NCBI GenBank assembly: GCA_035578155.1
Contig: JAPWDM010000016.1
Location: forward strand, 2,831,001 to 2,895,000
Reading direction: 5' to 3'
Source: Brachynemurus nebulosus
Taxonomy: Eukaryota; Arthropoda; Insecta; Neuroptera; Myrmeleontidae
DNA: 64,000 bases
Positions 48,600 to 59,992 of the stretch are shown piece by piece; the first letter of the stretch is position 1; every line of letters begins with the position of its first letter. The position numbers were made by a program, and so were the translations under genes. The notes below the pieces were generated by a model, which saw nothing but the letters and a program-made list of their open reading frames with translations, was not told where the DNA came from and did not search any database.

Positions 48600-49855
48600 G
48601 GGCCAATATTATAAAACTATTTTAATCGACAGTTAAATTTAATGCTCTGTTAAACTAATTTAACAGAGGGTTTGGATATTATAAAACTAAGTTAAATTTA
48701 AAGATCCGTTATATCACCTGTTAAACTAACTGATTCATTTTGCTCCTTTAAATATTTAACTGGATGTTTAATGAAAATTTTTATTTTTGACAACTACTTT
48801 TTTCACAAGCAGACTTTAACGTCAATAACTTTTGAAGTCACAGGTTACAGACTAATAACATGTTTTCAGTTTCATCGATTTCATCAGTATATTCAGTTTC
48901 TGATTAGGATACGATTGCGAGTTAAATTAGAATACAATATCCTAGAACTTTTCGCAATCGTACGAATCGATTTGAAACGTTAAGTGATGTAGAATTTAAA
49001 CTTTGATTTCGATTGACTAAAGAAGTAACAATGTAAGTTTTGGAAAAAAGTGAAAATAACTTTCCAAAAGTGCCCACTTTCAACAATGAACCAGTGTTGC
49101 TGATAACATTAAAATTTTATGCTACTGGGTCGTTTTAGCAAGTTATTTATAATAACTTTAATGTGAGCACGGTAACTGTGGGTAGAATTATCACATCGGT
49201 TCATTAAAAATGAACTTACTGAAATGTTAAGTACAAGTCAGGAAAAACGTAACGTCTGTGCACATTTTTATAATATTGCACAATTTGCAAATGTATGTAG
49301 TGTGCAACTGATTGTACCTATATTAAAAATCAGTCACCAGGTGAAAATCGTACTGAAGTGTTTAGAAATAGAAAAGGTTTTTATTCCATTAACACTCAAA
49401 TAATTTGCGACGTTCAGTTGCACATTACGAATATTGTTGCTCGATTAGCAAGAGGTATCTACGGGCTACGACAGCAGAATTTTTGATAATTCTTTTATTT
49501 TATTGTTTATATCGTCAGTCTCTTTGCATTCAGTTATTTTTAAATATTTTCTAGATATTTCTAATAAATTATATTTTTCATTTTCTATAAAATTTCAGCC
49601 ACGATCTTTTTTTTTCGATTCCATTGTATTTTACTTTGATTAGTTTTATTTTTGTCAATTTTATAACTGTCGTACAGGTAGCTATGGTTTCAAATTTCAA
49701 ACTGGAATGTAGTTTTGAGTATTTTAGTTTAATTTCTTGTTAACTAACTAACTGAACAATTAGTTTTATAATATCCAGTTTTAGTTTAACAGTCTGTTAG
49801 ATTTAACAGTCTGTTAGCTAACAGGCTGTTATCTTTTGCTTTATAATATTGGCCC
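48600..49855 (+). mobile_element. Harbinger copy H2, inserted in H1
   Basis: GGGCCAATATTATAAAACTA at the left and TTTATAATATTGGCCC at the right. Inserted 151 bp inside H1 and bounded by TA (48598-48599 and 49856-49857). The terminal 150 bp therefore appear twice in tandem. The interior has HARBI1-like coding remnants near 49225-49485 with several stops. Confidence 0.85.
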
Positions 49856-49857
49856 TA

Positions 49858-50142
49858 TATTTAACTGGATGTTAAATGAAAATTTTTATTATTGACTACT
49901 ACTTTTTTGACAAGCAGACTTTAACGTCAATAACTTTTGAAGTCACAGGTTACAGACTAATAAAATGTTTTCAATTTCATCGATTTCATCAATATATTCA
50001 GTTTCTGATTAGGATACGACTGCGAGTTAAATGAGGATACAATTGCCTAGAATTTTTCGCAATCGTGCGAATCCATTTGAGACGTTAAGTGATGCAGAAT
50101 TTAATCTTCAATTTATTTCGATTGACTAAAGAAGTGACAAAT
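49858..50142 (+). other. H1 segment between H2 and the foldback
   Basis: Continues H1 (ATTTAACTGGATGTTAAATG ... GACTAAAGAAGTGAC) exactly where H2 interrupted it. Confidence 0.8.
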
Positions 50143-51319
50143 GAGAGATATTCTAAAGGATGGTCATGCTCATGCTCGTGCTCATGCTCATGCTCATGCT
50201 CATGCTCATGCTCATGCTCATGCTCATACTCATACTCCACTTGCTCATACTTACTTTGCTTCATTTGCTTACAATAATTTTCGTACTTACGTACATAATT
50301 ATATACCTACATTTTTTCAAAATCTCCGTTGAAATGTATTCACAATTATTGTCAATAGTTTTATGAAGGGTCATCTTTTGTTATATTTTTTACAACTTGG
50401 GCTAGTGAAGCTACATATTTGTACAGATTAATTTCTTTTATTTAATAAAAACAGGTAAATTTTTAAGAAATTGTTCTAAATAGATATTTATGATAATTGT
50501 AATTTTCTTATTTTTTATATGAATTTATATAAATATAAAATCCTTATATAGATTCTATGTCAGACTAAACTTTTTTAGTTAGTTAGACTAAAGTTATATA
50601 ATATTATGATAATAATTATTCATTCAATCATTTGTTGAAAGGTCGATCATTATGTGTGCGGAAACATTTGGATAACTAGTAACTTTTCCTATAAATTAAT
50701 ATATATATTAAAGAATGGACAGATTTTTATTTTATCTGTATTAATTATTTTGAATTTAAGAAATATTACCCTAATTTTTAAAGTCTTATTTTTGTAAAAT
50801 ATTGCATTTGGACATCGAAATTTGTATGTTTGACTGTATTGCATATTTGTATGAAATTTTTCTAATGCATAGTCGTCGATTGTTAAATATCGAAAAATTT
50901 TCCAATGTTATTTATGGAAAAGCTTGTTAATTTTAAATAAAAGAAGGAACCGATAGGTTAATTGATTGTTAAAATTTCTATCAGATTTTTCTGAGCGATA
51001 CTTTTGACGCTAAGAGTGGAGGACAGTAATTTCTAACCGTTTTCTCATACTGTGCATTTTTACATTCTATGCAATATAAGGCATTGGTAATTATTAATTA
51101 TAACGAAAATTACTCTTTTGATACTAAATCATGTAAACCATCAATCTGTAAATGTTCAATTTTAAAAACTAAGCTTGGACATAATTTTAGTCCCATCTGT
51201 AACATAAAATTTTAACAATCAATTAACCTATCGGTTCCTTCTTTTATTTAAAATTAACAAGCTTTTCCATAAATAACATTGGAAAATTTTTCGATATTTA
51301 ACAATCGACGATTATGCAT

Positions 51320-51375
51320 TGTTATGTATTTCAGTTATTATTGCAAATATTGTAATACGTTAGCAATATGTATTA

Positions 51376-51422
<47 letters not shown>

Positions 51423-51616
51423 TAGCGAATTGCGTGGCGATAGATCGATTGATCTATGATCTATGGTATGATGTGTATGATGCGTAGGATACGTGGAAGT
51501 TACTGCGTGTTAATTACCTATAATGTATATATAAGTATATGATGACGAGTCAATAAAGATAGTATTAAGTAAGACAATGGTGTGCCAACATTATTAAAAA
51601 AACCTATCCCGTAACA
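51320..51616 (+). repeat. Gypsy 5' LTR
   Basis: 297 bp with a (GT)20 tract at 51381-51420, a TATATAA word near 51527 and AATAAA near 51553. Confidence 0.93.
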
Positions 51617-51774
51617 TTGGCGACGAGGATTAAAACAAAAAATAAAAAAGAAAAATGATAATGGTAAAATAAATTTAAATATAAAAGTGAAAAAGAATAA
51701 AAAAGAAGTTCGGAAAATATAACACAAGTTTTAAATCAAGATTACCGAGAAAAAAGAAGATTTGTTTTTCACCA

Positions 51775-52989
51775 ATGACCGAAAAGGAAACACATATAGC
51801 AAGTAATATGAGTAATGTAATGGGACATATAAATGAATACGTTCCGGGTGAAAACTTTATCGAATATATTGAACGACTGGAACAATTTTTTAATTTAAAC
51901 AACATTGAAGAATCAAGAAAGGTATCATTTTTTATTATTTATATTGGCGCGGAAACGTATTCAGTTTTGAAAAAACTTTTTGCACCGGAAGTACCAGTCA
52001 AAAAATCATATTTAGAATTAGTAAGCAAATTAAAGCTACATTTTACGCCCTTAACAAATATCATTGCGGAACGGTACAAATTTCATAAAGAAGATCAAAA
52101 AATGGGCCAATCAATTGCTGAATATGAAGTTGAATTGAGAGCACGTGTGCAAACTTGTAATTTCGGACCATTTTTGAACGATGCACTGCGGGATCGATTT
52201 GTATTTGGGTTAATTAGTGAAGAATTAAGAATGACGTTATTAAAGGAAACAAATTTGTCTTTAGAAAAAGCAGTTACCATGGCCATTAGTTGGGAATTAG
52301 CTACAAAGGAAAATAAACGTATGTCGGTACAGGAAGTAGCGAAAATTTACACACCGGCAGCAAGATCGCGATCAAACCGACGACATCGTTCGTTACAATC
52401 GTCACAAATTAGAGGTTCTTCCAAGGTCAGAGAAATTTGCAGCCGTTGTGGGAATTCACATCCAGCTAATAGTTGCCCAGCAAGGGGTTTAAAATGTTTT
52501 AAATGCGGAAAATATGGTCACATGGCGAAAGCATGTATTAGTAGAAATATGCGGTTCCGTTCACCTTCACCATCAGCGCGATTACGTTCACCTTCCGAAT
52601 CCCGAAGAGTAAATCAAGTTGAAGTCGACAGCGAAGAATACGGGGAAATCAACAGTGTAGCCGAAGGGACTGTAGTTGAAAGGAACACTGCTAATATAAT
52701 GAGGATTCATAGTCCGTTGACTGTAGATTTATGGGTAGAAAATAAGCAAATATCTATGGAATGTGACACCGGTTCCTGTGTTAGTATTATCTCAAAAGAT
52801 AAGTTTATCGAGCAATTTCCAAATTTACCTTTAAAACAAGAACCTAAACTTTTGTTATCTGTTACAGGCGAAGTAGTTAGCACGGTTGGAAGGACAGCAG
52901 TACGTGTAAGGACAAACAGTGACGGTCCGGAAAAATATCTTGAATTAGTAGTAGTTTGTGGAAGAAAATCATTACCATCGTTAATGTGA
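51775..52989 (+). CDS. Gypsy gag-protease, ended by a nonsense codon
   Basis: 404 codons. The N-terminal 200 residues look like a retrotransposon Gag capsid (FIEYIERLEQFFNLNNI, then FHKEDQKMGQSIAEYEVELR). A double zinc knuckle, CSRCGNSHPANSC and CFKCGKYGHMAKAC, lies at about residues 222-254 and would bind RNA. A retropepsin active site (CDTGSCVS) is near residue 331. The frame ends at TGA 52987-52989. The next codons continue the same frame into pol with no shift, so this is most simply a point mutation in one long gag-pol frame; a programmed stop is possible but less likely. The start ATG is the first in frame after the PBS. Confidence 0.88.
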   Translation: MTEKETHIASNMSNVMGHINEYVPGENFIEYIERLEQFFNLNNIEESRKVSFFIIYIGAETYSVLKKLFAPEVPVKKSYLELVSKLKLHFTPLTNIIAERYKFHKEDQKMGQSIAEYEVELRARVQTCNFGPFLNDALRDRFVFGLISEELRMTLLKETNLSLEKAVTMAISWELATKENKRMSVQEVAKIYTPAARSRSNRRHRSLQSSQIRGSSKVREICSRCGNSHPANSCPARGLKCFKCGKYGHMAKACISRNMRFRSPSPSARLRSPSESRRVNQVEVDSEEYGEINSVAEGTVVERNTANIMRIHSPLTVDLWVENKQISMECDTGSCVSIISKDKFIEQFPNLPLKQEPKLLLSVTGEVVSTVGRTAVRVRTNSDGPEKYLELVVVCGRKSLPSLM

Positions 52990-55623
52990 CGCGATTGGTT
53001 AGACGAGCTGTTCCCAAATTGGCGAAATTTGTATATGGTAAAACAAATTAATTGTCATGTTGCTAATAAAAGTTTAATTGATTCTATAAAAGTAGAATAT
53101 CCTAATGTACTATCCACTCAGCCAGGCCAAACCATAAAAAATTTTAAAGCGGAAATTATTTTAGATAGTAATATTGTACCTATTTTTCATAAGGCTTATC
53201 CAATACCATTTAAGTTTAGAGATCAGGTTAGTTCCGAATTGGATAAATTATGCGAACAAGGTATCCTTGTTCCCGTACAACATTCAGAATGGGCATCACC
53301 CATTGTAGTAGTAAAAAAATCGAATGGCGGTATTCGGTTGTGTATTAACTGTAAAGTTACCATTAATCCGTACTTACGAACAGAGCATTATCCACTACCT
53401 AGGATAGACGATTTATTTGCAAGCTTAGCTAATTGTAAAATATTTTGCACATTAGATTTAACTGGAGCATACCAACAGTTACCAGTATCAGAACAGTCGC
53501 AAAAATACCTCACGATTAACACCTTCAAAGGATTATTTAGGTGCACTAGATTATGTTTTGGGGTGGCTTCGGCGCCATCGATTTTCCAGTCAGTAATGGA
53601 TCAAATTTTACAGGGTATTCCAAAAGTATTTTGTTATTTAGATGATATTTTAATCGGAGCTGAAAATTTTGAAAATTGTAAACAAAAATTAAAGTTAGTG
53701 TTGGAACGATTAAACAATTTTAATGTTCGTATAAATATAGAAAAGTGTAAATTTTTTAACACTAGTATTGATTATCTAGGACATACCCTTACTGAGCAGG
53801 GAATAAAACCTAGCGAAACTAAAATAAAAGCCATTGTAGATGCTCCAAGTCCGAAAAATCTGACTGAACTTCAGTCGTATTTAGGTTTATTAAATTATTA
53901 TTCAAGATTCATACCAAATTTATCGTCGGAACTTCGCGAATTATATAAATTATTACGTAAAGATACAAAATTTGTATGGACACCGGAATGTCAAAAAACT
54001 TTTGAGAAAAGTAAATTGCTACTACAACAAAACGCGTTATTAGAAATATATGATCCAAATAAACCGATAGTAGTAGTAGCCGATGCGAGTCCCCATGGGG
54101 TAGGTGCTATTTTATGTCATGTAGTAGATGGAATAGAAAAACCAGTACTTTTCGCGTCTAGTACATTATCGCCCGCAGAAAAGAATTATAGTCAATTGCA
54201 CAGAGAAGGATTAGCTATAATATTTGCAATGAAACAATTTTATAAATACATATACGGTCATAAATTTACTCTAGCTTCTGATGCACAAGCATTAAAAGAA
54301 ATATTTCACCCAAAAAAGGGTACGTCTACCATAGCTTGTTCTCGGTTACAACGTTGGGCAGTAACACTATCAGTGTTTGATTATGACTTTCAACACAGAC
54401 CCGCAAGAAATATGGCACACGTAGATGCCTTGAGTAGGTTACCAATTGAAAATCCTACGGAAATAGACTCAGACGCAATAGGAAATATTAATCATATAAA
54501 TGACGTAGATAGTTTAGAAGTAAAACTTAAGGATGTACGCCATGAAATAGCAAATGATTTTATATTAAATAAAGTTTATGATTATGTAAAAAATGGGTGG
54601 CCGTGTAAGTCGTGGAAACAGTGGTCTGAGCCATTAAAATATTATTATAATTTAAGAAACAATTTAAGCATTGAGGACGGATGTCTATATTTCAATAACA
54701 GTATTGTGATACCAGATAACTTTAAAGAATTAATTTTGTCAAAATTACATAGTAGCCATGAAGGAGTGGTTCGAATGAAAATGTTAGCCCGCGGAATTTT
54801 TTGGTGGAAAAATTTAAATAAAGACATAGAACAAAAAGTTAAATTATGTCCAGTCTGTTCAGTAGCCCAAAGAGTACCGAAGGAAGTAGTCACATCTAAA
54901 TGGCCAATAACTGATTTTCCATTTCAGCGAGTGCATTTAGATCTTTTTTATTTTAGAAATGTTACCTTATTAATAGTAATCGATGCATACTCAAAATTTA
55001 TAAATGTACAACAATTAAATAAAAGTAACGCAAAGAATGTCACAAATCACCTAAAACTTTTATTTAGATATTATGGGTACTTTTCTGAAATTGTTTCTGA
55101 TAACGGCCCTCCGTTTCAATCATTAGAATTTAAAAATTTTTGTAAGAAGCATAATATAAAACTTACTTATAGTCCCCCATACCATGCGCAATCAAACGGG
55201 TTGGCTAAGCGTGGAGTACAAATTGTAAAAGGATATTTTAGAAAATACGCCATAGATAACAAGCTTCGCAACTTGTCAGTTGAAGATCAGGTACAAAAAT
55301 TTCTCATGGACTACAATAATACACCGAGCACCATCACTGGCCAATGTCCAAACAGGTTACTGTTATCTTTCATACCGAAAACGGAACTGAATGCCATAAA
55401 TCCAATGTATCAAAGTGATGTTGGAAAAAGAGTCAGATTTAATAAAAAATTAAATAAAGTTTATACATATTCAAATGAAACTAAGTTTTATAGAAAGAAA
55501 AAATTTGAACATAATAAAAATCAAAATAGGCAACCTCGACAAATTTTTTTTAAAAGGGGGAAAAAGTATTATACAGAAACCATTTTAAGGAATATTTTAA
55601 ATGGGTTCCTGCAAAAGTTGTAA
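52990..55623 (+). pseudogene. Gypsy pol: reverse transcriptase, RNase H, integrase (broken)
   Basis: Same frame as gag. Counting codons from 53029: RT with TLDLTGAY (about 143) and FCYLDDIL (about 203), then RNase H with VVADASPHGVGA (about 350). The integrase has an HHCC zinc site (HSSHEG...CPVC, about 573-608) and a DDE core with Asp 638 (HLDLF) and Asp 691 (SDNG). The third catalytic position, 36 residues on, is Lys (AAG, 55207-55209) in NGLAKRGVQ, where the family has Glu. Near 55540-55590 the frame shifts. The normal C-terminal region continues in another frame, past a TAG near 55625, to about 55855. Reverse transcription and integration functions are thus damaged. Confidence 0.88.
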
Positions 55624-56008
55624 AATAGCTTAGTAAATATGTATACGTTATAAATATTAAAAACAATATTAGGACAGTTCATGTAAATCAATTGAAACGT
55701 TCAACTTTACCAGATGAATGGCATCCAGTACCACAATCAATGTCAGAAATTGTAACTGATGATCTGGACCAGAGTATGTCATCAGAAAATACTACGTTAC
55801 CCGAAACGAGACCAGTCAGAGCGCGAAAGCCGCCTGACAGATATTGTTGTAAATAAAGAAACGTACTTTTGTGTAGATTATCAGAAAGTTTAAGTAATAT
55901 ATAATGTGTTTTGTAAAAGCTGTATGAATTTATATTTGATTTAAATTAATTGTTTTATTTGAAATTTTGTTATTTGTAAGAATTAATTTTTTTTAAAAAA
56001 GGGGAAAA

Positions 56009-56281
56009 TGTTATGTATTTCAGTTATTATTGCAAATATTGTAATACGTTAGCATTATGCATTATGTCTGTGTGTGTGTGTGTGTATTAGCGAATTGCGT
56101 GGCGATAGATCGATTGATCTATGATCTATGGTATGATGTGTATGCTGCGTAGGATACGTGGAAGTTACTGCGTGTTAATTACCTATAATGTATATATAAG
56201 TATATGATGACGAGTCAATAAAGATAGTATTAAGTAAGACAATGGCGTGCCAACATTATTAAAAAAACCTATCCCGTAACA
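56009..56281 (+). repeat. Gypsy 3' LTR
   Basis: 273 bp; (GT)8 instead of (GT)20 accounts for the whole length difference from the 5' LTR. Confidence 0.93.
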
Positions 56282-56365
56282 TGCATTAGAAAAATTTCAT
56301 ACAAATATGCAATACAGTCAAACATACAAATTTCGATGTCCAAATGCAATATTTTACAAAAATAA

Positions 56366-57638
56366 GGGCCAATATTATAAAACTATTTTAATCGACAGTT
56401 AAATTTAATTCTCTGTTAAATTAATTTAACAGAGGTTTTGGATATTATAAAACTCAGTTAAATTTAAAGATCCGTTATATCACCCGTTAAACTAACTGAT
56501 TCATTTTGCTCCTTTAAATATTTAACTGGATGTTAAATGAAGATTTTTATTTTTTGACAACTACTTTTTTGACAAGCAGACTTTAACGTCAATAACTTTT
56601 GAAGTCACAGGTTACAGACTAATAAGATGTTTTTAATTTCATCGATTTCATCAGTATATTCAATTTCTGATTAGGATACGACTGCAAGTTAAATTAGGAT
56701 ACAATTGCCTAGAATTTTTCGCAATCGTGCGAATCCATTTGAGACGTTAAAGTGATGCAGAATTTAAACTTCGATTTTGATTGACTAAAGAAGTGACCAT
56801 GTATGTTTTAGAAAAAACTGAAAATAACATCGGATCGACAACTTTCCGAAAGTGTTCAATGTCAGCAATGAACCAGTTGCTGATAACATTAAGATTTTAT
56901 GCTACTAGATGTTTTCAACAAATTATTACAAATAACTTTAATGTGAGTACGGTCTGTGGATAGAATTACCACATCGCTTCATTAAAAATGAATTTATTGA
57001 AATGTTAACTGCACGTCAGGAAAAACATAACGTCTGTGCACATTTTTATAATACTGCACAATTTTCAAATGTATGTGGTGCAACTGATTGTACCTATATT
57101 AAAATTCAGTCACCAGATGAAAATCGTGCTGAAGTGTTTAGAAATAGAAAAGGTTTTTATTCCATTCACACTCAAATAGTTTGCGACGTTCAGTTGCACA
57201 TTATGGATGTAGTTGCTCGATTAGCAGGAGGTACCTACGGGCTACGACAGCAGAATTTTTGACAATTTTTTTATTTTTTATTTTTATCGTCAGTCTCTTT
57301 GCATTCAGTTATTTTTAAATATTTTCTAAATATCTCTAATAAATTATATTTTTCATCTTCAATAAAATTTCGGCCGCGATCTCTTTTTTTCCATTCCATT
57401 GTTTTTGAACTTTTTACTTTGATTAGTTTTATTTTTATCAATTTTATAATTGTCGTATGGGTAGCTATGGTTTCAAATTTTAAACTGGAAGGTAGTTTTG
57501 GGTATTTTAGTTTAATTTCTTGTTAACTAACTAACTGAACAATTAGTTTTATAATATCCAGTTTTAGTTTAACAGTTTGTTAGATTTAACTGTCTGTTAG
57601 CTAACAGACCGTTATCTTTTGCTTTATAATATTGGCCC
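56366..57638 (+). mobile_element. Harbinger copy H3, uninterrupted
   Basis: GGGCCAATATTATAAAACTA and the inverted end TTTATAATATTGGCCC. Preceded by TAA. The foldback left arm (about 50785-50800) shows the empty site. It is the best reference for the family: about 1.27 kb with decayed HARBI1-like coding in the middle. Confidence 0.85.
56781..57262 (+). pseudogene. HARBI1-like (PIF/Harbinger) transposase remnant in H3
   Basis: Two open stretches. The first (56781-56963) includes MNQLLITLRFYATRCFQQII, the conserved 'LxxLRFYATGxFQ' region. The second (57002-57262) includes CGATDCTYIKIQSP (first catalytic Asp), then FRNRKGFYSIHTQIVCD and the second Asp region MDVVARLAGGTYG. Between and after them the protein is deleted; the third acidic residue region is missing. 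PIF/Harbinger transposases act with a Myb-like partner protein, not seen here. This copy cannot encode a full enzyme. Confidence 0.8.
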
Positions 57639-58291
57639 TTTGACTTTAAAAAATAGGGTAATATTTCTTAAACTCAAAATAATTAATACAGATAAAATAA
57701 AAATCTGTCCATTCTTTGATATATTTTAATTTATAGGAAAAGTTACTAGTTATCCAAATATTTCCGCACACATAATGATAGACCTTTCAACAAATGATTG
57801 AATGAATAATTATTATCATAATATTATATAACTTTAGTCTAACTAACTAAAAAAGTTTAGTCTGACGTAGACTCTATATAAGGATTTTATATTTATATAA
57901 ATTCATATTAAAAATAAGAAAATAACAATTATCATAAATATCTATTTAGAACAATTTCTTAAAAATTTACCTGTTTTTATTAAATAAAAGAAATTAATCT
58001 GTACAAATATGTAGCTTCACTAGCCCAAGTTGTAAAAAATATAACAAAAGATGACCCTTCATAAAACTATTGACAATAATTGTGAATACATTTCAACGGA
58101 GACTTTGAAAAAATGTAGGTATATAATTATGTACGTAAGTACGAAAATTACTGTAAGCAAATGAAGCAAAGTAAGTAAGAGCAAGTGGAGTATGAGTATG
58201 AGCATGAGCATGAGCATGAGCATGAGCATGAGTATGAGTATGAGCATGAGCATAAGCATCCTTTAGAATATCTCTCAATGTATGCTTTTAG

Positions 58292-59846
58292 TGTAGTCAA
58301 TAAAGGTTTTCACCTCTAAATTCTCTATAACAGGTCCGATTTTGATGATTTTTTTTTTAATTTTTCCTTTTGTAGTTTTATTGAAAATCATAAACATTAA
58401 AAGTGGCGCTTAAAGGGTTTTAGACTCTAAATTTAAAAATGAAAATTTTTGATTTCAAAAAAACGGTATTTGAATAGCAAAATATAATACACATATTTAT
58501 TTACTGAGCTGCTAAAATATTTACATTCATAGCATACTTTGATGTTCAAAGCATCTCAGTAAAAATTTTTTTTTTATCCAAAATGAAACATTAATGCTTC
58601 AAAAGTTACAAGACTTAGCGCCTTGAAACAAAGTCCATTATTTGATTTAATTATTATTCTAATATAGAAGAAAAATTTAAAATAATTCCCGAATTTTAAA
58701 TATGGAAAAATGAGTGGTAAATTATAAAAATTGTTAAATTTTGTAAAATTCATGTATCTGTTTTTAATAACAAAAATGAAAATTGCAGAAAAATTAAAGC
58801 GTTTGTATTTCTGGCTATCACGGAAATATATTACCCATTTAGTAGCTAATAACATATAAAAGTTTCAAAAATTTTCCTCGTTAAATTTTTTTACAAACGG
58901 CAGCCAAAATTTTTTTCTGGCCATAAAAGCACTCATCTGTCTGAAATATTTATATTTAGGTGAAAATTTTTGGAAAACGACTTGTCGTATTGTTTTGATT
59001 ACTGTAGCATTTTATTGCCCATTGAATAAGAAATGACTCGTAAAAATTTTAACTGTTTACGATTTATCGTTTTTCCGCAATTAGAAGCAAAAAAATTTTT
59101 TGGTAGAGATAAAGCCACTTACATGTTTAATATATTTATGTTTAGGTGAAAATTTTTCGAAAACGACTTGCTATATTTTTTTGGTTATTTCAGCATTTTA
59201 TTTCCTATCGAATAAGAAATAACCTATAAAAATTTTAACTATTTTCGGTGTATCGTTTTTTTGCAATATTGGAAGAAAACAAATTTTTGAAAAAATAAAA
59301 TTTTGTCAAAATACAATATTATTTATTTTGAACCCTTTCAAGACTCCAAGGCACTGGAGGACAATTTTGATTCCTCATTTATTTTTCCCCGATCTCATTA
59401 GTGTTCGTACAAAATTTAGTCTAGGTCCATTCAACCTTTTATTCGGGAAGTTTCCTGAGACCCTAGGATCCTGGAGCACAATTTGGATTTCACCTTCATT
59501 TTTTTCTTATTCTAACAGTATTTAAGGAAAATTTAAAGATCATTTCCCACAATTTACTTTGGATCCTTTCTGGGACCCGAGGATTCGAGAGGATAATTTC
59601 AACCTAACCTTCATTTTTTCTGGAATCTCAATAGTGTTTGAGCAAAATTTGATCAAAATCCGTCTAGTCGTTTATTCTGGCCCTTTTTCGGACACCAGGA
59701 TCCTACGGGACTTAATTCCGCCACTTACAATGCTTATGATTTTAAATAATACATTGAAGCACACAAATTAAAAAAAAATTCATAAAAATTGGAGCTGTTA
59801 TAGAGAATTTCGAGATTTTGATCATTTTGGTGCTTTATTGACTACA
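58292..59846. mobile_element. 1.55-kb TIR element in H1 (TIR TGTAGTCAATAAAG)
   Basis: TGTAGTCAATAAAG at the left is inverted at 59833-59846, and TTATAGAGAATTT recurs inverted just inside. H1 sequence resumes on both sides. Two internal tandem families occur: a 180-bp pair (GGTGAAAATTTTTGGAAAACG, 58958 and 59142) and a roughly 120-bp triplet at 59333-59710 (GAGGACAATTTTGATTCC). Target duplication uncertain (TTTAG is a candidate). Superfamily unknown. Confidence 0.7.
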
Positions 59847-59992
59847 TTATTTAGAAAAAACTGAAAATAACATCAAATCGACAACTTTCCGAAAGTGCCC
59901 AATTTCAGCAATGAACCAGTTGTTGATAACATTAAGATTTTATGCTACTAGGTCGTTTTAGCAAGTTATTACAAATAACTTTAATGTGAGTA

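Larger units (their letters stand above)
51320..56281 (+). mobile_element. Ty3/Gypsy LTR retrotransposon, near complete and young
   Basis: Two LTRs (51320-51616 and 56009-56281) begin TGTTATG and end CGTAACA. The target duplication TGCAT is exact (51315-51319, 56282-56286). A PBS-like TGGCGACGAGGAT follows the 5' LTR at 51618, and a polypurine tract AAAAAAGGGGAAAA precedes the 3' LTR. Gag-protease and pol lie in one frame between them, with no env. The double zinc knuckle suggests a Mag-like clade. The LTRs differ by four substitutions and by GT-tract length, so the insertion is recent. Breaks listed under gag and pol make it non-functional. Confidence 0.93.
50143..58276. mobile_element. 1.9-kb foldback element with Gypsy and Harbinger inside
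   Basis: The left arm starts GAGAGATATTCTAAAGGATG at 50143; the right arm is its inverse ending at 58276. AAT flanks both sides (50140-50142 and 58277-58279). Each arm is about 900 bp and includes a (CATGCT)n or (CATGAG)n hexamer tract (50160-50230, 58195-58258). The centre is near 51050. The right arm is split by the Gypsy (51320-56281) and by Harbinger H3 (56366-57638). No coding capacity of its own; the Ala-His or Met-Leu repeat frames are hexamer translations. Confidence 0.85.

Noticed and set aside
50141..50366. Ala-His, Cys-Ser and Met-Leu repeat frames here and on the minus strand at 58059-58278
   Set aside because: All are the CATGCT hexamer array read in different frames, in the foldback arms.
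51518..51905. Minus-strand frames across the Gypsy leader
   Set aside because: They are antisense to gag and poly-purine leader sequence; composition is Phe/Leu-rich by chance.
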